From contig NZ_JAUCEN010000002.1 of assembly GCF_030348945.1 (NCBI RefSeq), positions 1,054,001-1,118,000 on the forward strand: a stretch of DNA of 64,000 bases, written 5' to 3'. Below the pieces are notes generated by a model. That model was not told where the DNA came from. It saw only the letters and a list, made by a program, of their open reading frames with translations, and did not search any database. Shown in pieces: positions 59,004 through 64,000 of the stretch. Made by a program: the position numbers and the translations under genes. This DNA is from Peribacillus sp. ACCC06369. GTDB lineage: Bacteria > Bacillota > Bacilli > Bacillales > DSM-1321. Within the stretch, counting starts at the first letter, position 1. Each line of letters starts with the position of its first letter.

Positions 59004-60116
59004 ATGGAAAAGACGGGAAACCCAATAATGAAAGCGCATTCAAGTGGAGTTGAGCCGGAAATGTTTCGAGTATTGACTCCTGATGGGGAAATCATTGAAA
59101 CGATAGATGGAAAAATCGATAAATCACTGATGTTAAAGATGTATGAAAGGATGCTCCTGCTCAGAACATTTGACCGAAAATCAATTAATCTCCAGCGCCA
59201 AGGCAGGATTGGAACTTATGCACCTTTCGAAGGACAGGAAGCATCCCAGGTAGGAAGCGCTTTAGCATTGTCGGCAGGGGATTGGATGTTTCCCACATAC
59301 CGTGATCATGGAGCGGCAATCATTCATGGTCAGGAATTATACCGTGTTTTCCTATACTGGATGGCGCATTTTGATGGTTCGATTTGTCCAGAAGGCAAAA
59401 GGATATTGCCCCCAAGTGTTCCCATTGCCACTCAAATGGTTCATGCGGTTGGAACGGCTTGGGCAAGTAAGATTAAAGGCGAACAGAATGTTAGCATTGC
59501 TTATTTTGGTGATGGAGCCACTTCTGAAGGGGACTTTCATGAGGCACTGAATTTTGCTGGCGTTTATAAAACCCCAACAATCTTTTTCTGCCAAAATAAT
59601 GGCTACGCTATCAGTGTGCCTTTTGAAAAGCAATCGGCATCTAAAACCATATCCCAAAGGGCTGCCGCTTATGACATCCATGGGGTGCGAGTGGATGGAA
59701 ATGATATTTTCGCAGTATGGCTGACTGTAAAGGAGGCTGTCGAAAGAGCGCATAAAGGGGAAGGACCTACTTTAATCGAAGCTGTTACCTTTCGCTATGG
59801 CGCCCATACTACTGCAGACAATCCGAACATATATCGCGATCAGGAGGAAATTTCAACCTACTGGAGGGAGAACCGGGATCCGATAACACGTCTTAGTAAG
59901 TATTTGAATAAAGAGGGTTACTGGAATGAAGAGCAGGAAGAATTGGCGTTAAAACAATTCAACGAACTGATTGATGCTCACCTTCAAAAAGCCGAAGGGT
60001 ATCCGAAATCCGACCCGCTCGAAATGTTTAACCATGTATATGCCGAGGAGTCGTGGCATCTAAAGGAACAGAAGCAGGAATTGAACCAAATCTTAAGGAA
60101 AGGCGGGAAGAAATAA
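59004..60116 (+). CDS. 2-oxoacid dehydrogenase E1 component, alpha subunit
   Basis: 370 residues from the ATG at 59004 behind AAGGGGAG. Thiamine diphosphate enzyme: TYAPFEGQEASQVG, PTYRDHGA, then the ThDP motif GDGATSEGDFHEALNFA to NNGYAIS, and the phosphorylation-loop region RYGAHTTADNPNIYR. The sequence resembles pyruvate dehydrogenase alpha (PdhA) and branched-chain E1 alpha alike. First gene of a four-gene complex operon. Confidence 0.92.
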   Translation: MEKTGNPIMKAHSSGVEPEMFRVLTPDGEIIETIDGKIDKSLMLKMYERMLLLRTFDRKSINLQRQGRIGTYAPFEGQEASQVGSALALSAGDWMFPTYRDHGAAIIHGQELYRVFLYWMAHFDGSICPEGKRILPPSVPIATQMVHAVGTAWASKIKGEQNVSIAYFGDGATSEGDFHEALNFAGVYKTPTIFFCQNNGYAISVPFEKQSASKTISQRAAAYDIHGVRVDGNDIFAVWLTVKEAVERAHKGEGPTLIEAVTFRYGAHTTADNPNIYRDQEEISTYWRENRDPITRLSKYLNKEGYWNEEQEELALKQFNELIDAHLQKAEGYPKSDPLEMFNHVYAEESWHLKEQKQELNQILRKGGKK

Positions 60117-61099
60117 TGGGCAAAAATTTAACGATGCTCCAGGCTATTACGGAAGCGCTGGACCAAATGCTGGGTCATGATGATCGCGTGATGATCTTGG
60201 GTGAGGATATTGGAGTGAATGGCGGAGTTTTCCGATCGACGGAAGGGCTTTATGAGAAGTATGGAAAAGATCGAGTTGTGGATACGCCATTAGCTGAATC
60301 CGGAATCATCGGCTCTGCCATTGGTTTAGCCCTTAACGGAATGCTGCCTATAGTGGAGATCCAGTTTCTCGCCTTTATTTACCCGGGTTTCGAGCAACTC
60401 GTTTCCCATGCTGCCCGTATGAGGTATCGTACTCGTGGGCAATTTGGGGTGCCCCTCGTAATCCGTACACCATATGGTGCCGGAATCAGGGGGCCTGAAC
60501 TTCATTCCGAAAGTGTCGAAACCTTCTTTGCCCATACTCCGGGTTTAAAGGTGGTTGCACCCAGTAATCCATATGACGCAAAAGGGCTGCTCATTTCAGC
60601 GCTCGAAGATCCTGATCCAGTGATTTTTTTGGAACCGACCAAATTGTATCGGGCTTTTAAGGAAGAAGTTCCCGACGAAATGTACCGAATACCAATAGGT
60701 CAAGCAAAAGTGGTCCAGGAGGGAAGTGACCTGACCATTTTTGCATGGGGGTCCATGTTGAGGGAGGCATTGAATGCCGCGAAAAAGATTGAAGATGAAA
60801 AAGGCTGGAAGTGTGAAGTGGTCGATCTTCGAACACTATACCCTTTAGATAGGGATACGATCGTGCAATCCATTAAAAAGACTGGTCGTGCATTAATCGT
60901 CCATGAAGCCCACAAGACTGCCGGATTAGGTGCGGAGATTATCTCCATCATTAATGATGAAGCCCTTATTTACCTGAAAGCTCCGATTAAGCGTGTAACA
61001 GGATTTGATGTACCGGTTCCGCCGTTTACAATAGAAGATCATTATTTACCGACTGTTGACCGTGTAAAACAAGGAATAGTCGAAACGATATCATTTTAA
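60116..61099 (+). CDS. 2-oxoacid dehydrogenase E1 component, beta subunit
   Basis: 327 residues. The ATG overlaps the E1 alpha stop (TAATG), showing translational coupling; the longer frame from 60053 is rejected. Typical stretches are MLQAITEALDQML, GEDIGVNGGVFRSTEGL, DTPLAESGIIGSAIGLALNG, and PFTIEDHYLPTVDRV near the end. Completes the thiamine diphosphate site with the alpha subunit. Confidence 0.93.
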   Translation: MGKNLTMLQAITEALDQMLGHDDRVMILGEDIGVNGGVFRSTEGLYEKYGKDRVVDTPLAESGIIGSAIGLALNGMLPIVEIQFLAFIYPGFEQLVSHAARMRYRTRGQFGVPLVIRTPYGAGIRGPELHSESVETFFAHTPGLKVVAPSNPYDAKGLLISALEDPDPVIFLEPTKLYRAFKEEVPDEMYRIPIGQAKVVQEGSDLTIFAWGSMLREALNAAKKIEDEKGWKCEVVDLRTLYPLDRDTIVQSIKKTGRALIVHEAHKTAGLGAEIISIINDEALIYLKAPIKRVTGFDVPVPPFTIEDHYLPTVDRVKQGIVETISF

Positions 61100-61122
61100 T
61101 TGATGATTAAGGAGGAAGACGC

Positions 61123-62403
61123 ATGTTGGAATTCAAACTTCCTGATGTAGGGGAAGGGATGCATGAAGGTGAAATTATCCAATGGCTCATCAAAGAAGGG
61201 GATGCGGTAACACAGGACCAACCCATTGTTGAAGTGCAAACGGATAAAGTCAATGCGGAGTTGACTGCTCCCGCAGCGGGAGTGGTCAAGAAGATATTTT
61301 TTTCCGAAGGGGATATAGTGGAAGTGGGAACCACCATATTCACCATTCAAGTAGAAAACGGTATGCCTGCTCCGGAAACAGACATGGGTGAAGAAGAAAT
61401 CCAGGCCGCGCAATCAGGTGATGTAAAAGTAAATGCAGGACATATAACAAGCAAGCCGCATCTTGAGGCAGTGCGTGTGTTGGCTACCCCATTCGTGCGT
61501 CAAATGGCGAGGGAAATGAAGATTGATATCGAGCAGGTTAAGGGCTCCGGTCCTGCAGGGCGAATTACCGAAAGTGACTTGAAGCAGTTTAAAGAAAATC
61601 ATTCGATTACACGGGAAAATGTCTATAATAACGATAACAAGATTCTTCAAGATAAGGCCACAATGAAGAATGCCGACAGGGCAAAGAGATTGGAAAATGA
61701 GTGGGAAGAGCGGATTCTGCTTAAGGGCATTCGTAAAAAAATCGCTGAACATATGGTAAAGTCGGTTTCGACCATTCCTCATGTAACCCATGTAGATGAA
61801 TTGGAAATGGACCGATTGAAGGAATTTAAAAATCAATTAAAGGCGTATTCCGATGTTAAGGATATTAAATTGACTTTTTTACCATTTTTCGTTAAAGCGA
61901 TTGTCATTGCCTTAAAGGAGTTTAAAACTTTAAACGCTTCAATTGATGAAAAGACCAATGAAATCATCCTGAAAAATTATTATCATATTGGGATTGCAAC
62001 AAATACAAAAGAGGGTCTCATTGTTCCTGTCATAAAACATGCAGATCAAAAAACCATTTTCCAACTGGCTGATGAAATCAGGAAATTGGCAACCCAAGCC
62101 AGGGAAGGGAAGTTGAGCATAGATCAAATCACAGGCAGCACATTTACCATAAGCAATGTTGGACCGATCGGAGGGTTGCATGCCACCCCGATCATTAACT
62201 ATCCGGAAGCGGCAATATTGGCGTTGCATAAAATGGAACACCGCATGGTCGTTCGCGATTTGGAAGGTGTTATCCGTTTAATGATGAATATGTCTTTATC
62301 TTTCGATCATCGTTTAATTGATGGTGTAACAGCGGTACATTTTACAAACAGGATCAAGGAACTGCTGGAAAATCCAATTCGTTTAGTTGTGGAGATGAGA
62401 TAA
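61123..62403 (+). CDS. 2-oxoacid dehydrogenase E2 component (dihydrolipoyl acyltransferase)
   Basis: 426 residues behind AAGGAGGAAGACGC. One lipoyl domain (1-75) with the lipoyl lysine in VEVQTDKVNAEL, a peripheral E1/E3-binding domain (about 118-155: ATPFVRQMAREMKIDIEQ, then GPAGRITESDL), and the catalytic domain (about 195-426) with SFDHRLIDGVT. It transfers the acyl group to CoA and forms the core of the complex. The substrate cannot be fixed from this. Confidence 0.93.
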   Translation: MLEFKLPDVGEGMHEGEIIQWLIKEGDAVTQDQPIVEVQTDKVNAELTAPAAGVVKKIFFSEGDIVEVGTTIFTIQVENGMPAPETDMGEEEIQAAQSGDVKVNAGHITSKPHLEAVRVLATPFVRQMAREMKIDIEQVKGSGPAGRITESDLKQFKENHSITRENVYNNDNKILQDKATMKNADRAKRLENEWEERILLKGIRKKIAEHMVKSVSTIPHVTHVDELEMDRLKEFKNQLKAYSDVKDIKLTFLPFFVKAIVIALKEFKTLNASIDEKTNEIILKNYYHIGIATNTKEGLIVPVIKHADQKTIFQLADEIRKLATQAREGKLSIDQITGSTFTISNVGPIGGLHATPIINYPEAAILALHKMEHRMVVRDLEGVIRLMMNMSLSFDHRLIDGVTAVHFTNRIKELLENPIRLVVEMR

Positions 62404-63828
62404 ATGGTAGTAGGGGAAGTTGCTGTAGAGACGGATATTATCATCATGGGGGGAGGTCCGGGGGGATATGCTGCGGCTATCCGTCTCGGACAGTTAGGGA
62501 AATCGGTCGTGCTGGTTGAAAGGGATAGGCTGGGCGGGGTTTGCCTAAATCGGGGCTGTATTCCTTCGAAGGCTTTAATTCACGCAGCTAATCAGTACCA
62601 AAGGCTTAACGATTTAGGGAAAATGGGTATCAGACTTTCTCAAGAAAGAACCACAATGGACTTGGGAATTTGGCAGGATTGGAAAGAGGGCATCACTTCC
62701 CAGTTGAACCAAGGTATTGCCCATTTGTGTAAAGAAAATGGAGTGACGGTGGTTAAAGGTCAAGCAACCTTTTTATCTGATGACCGCATCGGAGTCGAAA
62801 CCGATGGCGATTTTGAAACCTACAAGTTTGAACAGGCAATTATTGCGACGGGGTCCAGACCTTACATTCCATCATTCATTAAGGTCGATGGAGAATATAT
62901 TTTGGATTCAACAGCATCTTTGCTGCTGCAGGAAGTCCCATCCAGCTTGTCGATCATCGGCGGAGGCTATATCGGAATCGAATTGGGTATGGCCTTTGCC
63001 AAGTTAGGTACTAAAGTGACCATCATTGAGATGGCTAGCCGCATTCTCCCCCAGGTTGCCGAAAACCTGGTCAAGGAAGTTACCCGTAATGCCAAGAAGC
63101 TGGGGATGAACATTAAAACATCCTCGAAGGTAGAAAAGGCGAGTGTAGTGGATGGTCATGTACACCTTCAGATTTCCTCGAAAAAACAGGGGTCGGAAGT
63201 GGTCGTGAGCGAAAAGACCCTGGTTACGATTGGCAGGATTCCTAACACTGAAGAGATTGGCCTGAATCGGGCTGGCGTTACGGTTGGCGAAAAAGGCTAT
63301 ATAGCTGTAGATATGGAATGCCGTACAAATGTGCCGCATATCTTTGCCATCGGAGACATTACACCTGGTCCAGCTCTTGCCCATCGAGCGTCCAAACAGG
63401 GAATCGTGGCAGCTGAAGTAATAGGGGGGTTGCCAAGTGCGATTGACTCTCCTTATGTCCCCTATGTGATTTTCTCGGAACCACAAATAGCAGGGGTTGG
63501 TTTAAGCCGTGAAGAAGCTGAACAACAGGGATACAGCGTCAAGACCGGGAAATTCCCATTCAGTGCCAACGGAAGGGCACTTGCAATGGATGAAACAGAG
63601 GGATTTGCTGAAGTGATCGTGGATGCAGAAAGCCACATATTGCTTGGGATGCATATGGTTTGTGCAGATGCTTCCAACCTTATAGGTGAAGGGGTCCTCG
63701 CCCTTGAGCTGGCGGCTCGGGTCGAAGATATAGCCCTCAGCGTGCACCCTCATCCAACCTTGGCTGAGGGATGGATGGAAGCGGCGGAGGCAGTTTTGGG
63801 ACATGCGATTCACATTGTAAATAAATAG
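62404..63828 (+). CDS. lpdA: Dihydrolipoyl dehydrogenase (E3)
   Basis: 474 residues, starting directly after the E2 stop codon. FAD motif GGGPGGYAAAIRLGQLG, redox cysteines in GGVCLNRGCIPSKAL, NAD motif IIGGGYIGIELGMAFAKLG, and the C-terminal HPHPTLAEGWMEA with the His-Glu pair. It reoxidises the lipoyl groups of E2. Closes the operon. Confidence 0.95.
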   Translation: MVVGEVAVETDIIIMGGGPGGYAAAIRLGQLGKSVVLVERDRLGGVCLNRGCIPSKALIHAANQYQRLNDLGKMGIRLSQERTTMDLGIWQDWKEGITSQLNQGIAHLCKENGVTVVKGQATFLSDDRIGVETDGDFETYKFEQAIIATGSRPYIPSFIKVDGEYILDSTASLLLQEVPSSLSIIGGGYIGIELGMAFAKLGTKVTIIEMASRILPQVAENLVKEVTRNAKKLGMNIKTSSKVEKASVVDGHVHLQISSKKQGSEVVVSEKTLVTIGRIPNTEEIGLNRAGVTVGEKGYIAVDMECRTNVPHIFAIGDITPGPALAHRASKQGIVAAEVIGGLPSAIDSPYVPYVIFSEPQIAGVGLSREEAEQQGYSVKTGKFPFSANGRALAMDETEGFAEVIVDAESHILLGMHMVCADASNLIGEGVLALELAARVEDIALSVHPHPTLAEGWMEAAEAVLGHAIHIVNK

Positions 63829-64000
63829 GATAACCGGTAATTGGTGGGGATTACCGATGTAGTCCCCGATTAGATTGGTTTATTTTAATGGAGTTAGAAA
63901 CCTAGTCATTGGTCCGCCCTAAGTCAAAGCAGTAATAGACTGTAATGATGATTCCTCTTGTAAAACTAATGGTATATTGATATCATTTTTACTTTGGTGA
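63829..64000. other. Right edge, no gene
   Basis: After the E3 stop a GGTAAT/ATTACC pair (63837-63856) could form a weak hairpin without a T-run. Nothing else is seen to the window edge. Confidence 0.4.

Noticed and set aside
1..64000. CRISPR arrays, tRNA/rRNA genes, phage or transposase genes
   Set aside because: None were seen on reading both strands: no regular repeat-spacer pattern, no cloverleaf or rRNA core, and no integrase or transposase motifs.

Overview
The window looks like a chromosomal segment of an aerobic, spore-forming, low-GC Gram-positive of the Bacillaceae (Bacillus or Peribacillus type). Signs are strong AAGGAGG-type ribosome sites, frequent TTG and GTG starts, U-tailed intrinsic terminators, a YjcZ-type peptide, a YtvI-type membrane protein, an Spx paralogue, NrdR-type boxes and a GC-rich repeat of the Bacillaceae type. 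No phage, transposase, rRNA or tRNA gene was seen.

Region 1 (1-14.5 kb): the end of an allantoinase gene, then a phenylacetate catabolic cluster. It holds paaK, paaABCD, an EthD-like gene, two crotonases (one PaaG-like), an aldehyde dehydrogenase, paaH, a paaJ thiolase, a third crotonase, a paaX regulator and a convergent paaY-like gene, followed by a FabK/NMO-like flavoprotein. Phenylacetate would be activated to its CoA ester, epoxidised, isomerised to the oxepin, opened and beta-oxidised to acetyl-CoA and succinyl-CoA. Neither a PaaE reductase nor a MaoC ring-opening hydratase is present. The paaK and paaA promoters carry the same tandem 11-bp CGTT repeat just downstream of TATAAT, a likely PaaX operator.

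Region 2 (14.5-30.7 kb): a DedA protein, YjcZ peptide, phosphoesterase, CDF zinc transporter, an OmpR-type two-component pair, an Spx paralogue lacking Cys10, an orphan ModB, a cold-shock gene and a class I ribonucleotide reductase operon. That operon (minus strand) has tandem NrdR-type boxes, an adenosylcobalamin riboswitch and a terminator upstream. Mn-pyrophosphatase and a SulP transporter follow.

Region 3 (30.7-33.5 kb): gene-poor and partly decayed. It contains a cyclic-di-GMP-I riboswitch whose only apparent target is a 64-residue zinc-ribbon protein, then an MFS pump.

Region 4 (33.5-58.5 kb): mixed housekeeping, transport and regulation. It has a CitMHS transporter, Cu/Zn SOD lipoprotein, TrhO, nitronate monooxygenase, acetyltransferases, MocR and MarR regulators, a dispersed repeat, YtvI, two CorC/CNNM paralogues with matching leader layouts, a second DedA, a soluble histidine kinase, a CDF manganese-type exporter, a TPP riboswitch with thiT, a stress protein, a class A PBP, an HPr-like protein without the usual His, and isoaspartyl dipeptidase.

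Region 5 (59-63.8 kb): a complete four-gene 2-oxoacid dehydrogenase operon (E1 alpha, E1 beta, E2, E3).

All calls come from reading the sequence. No database search was run, so family names rest on recognised motifs and gene order.
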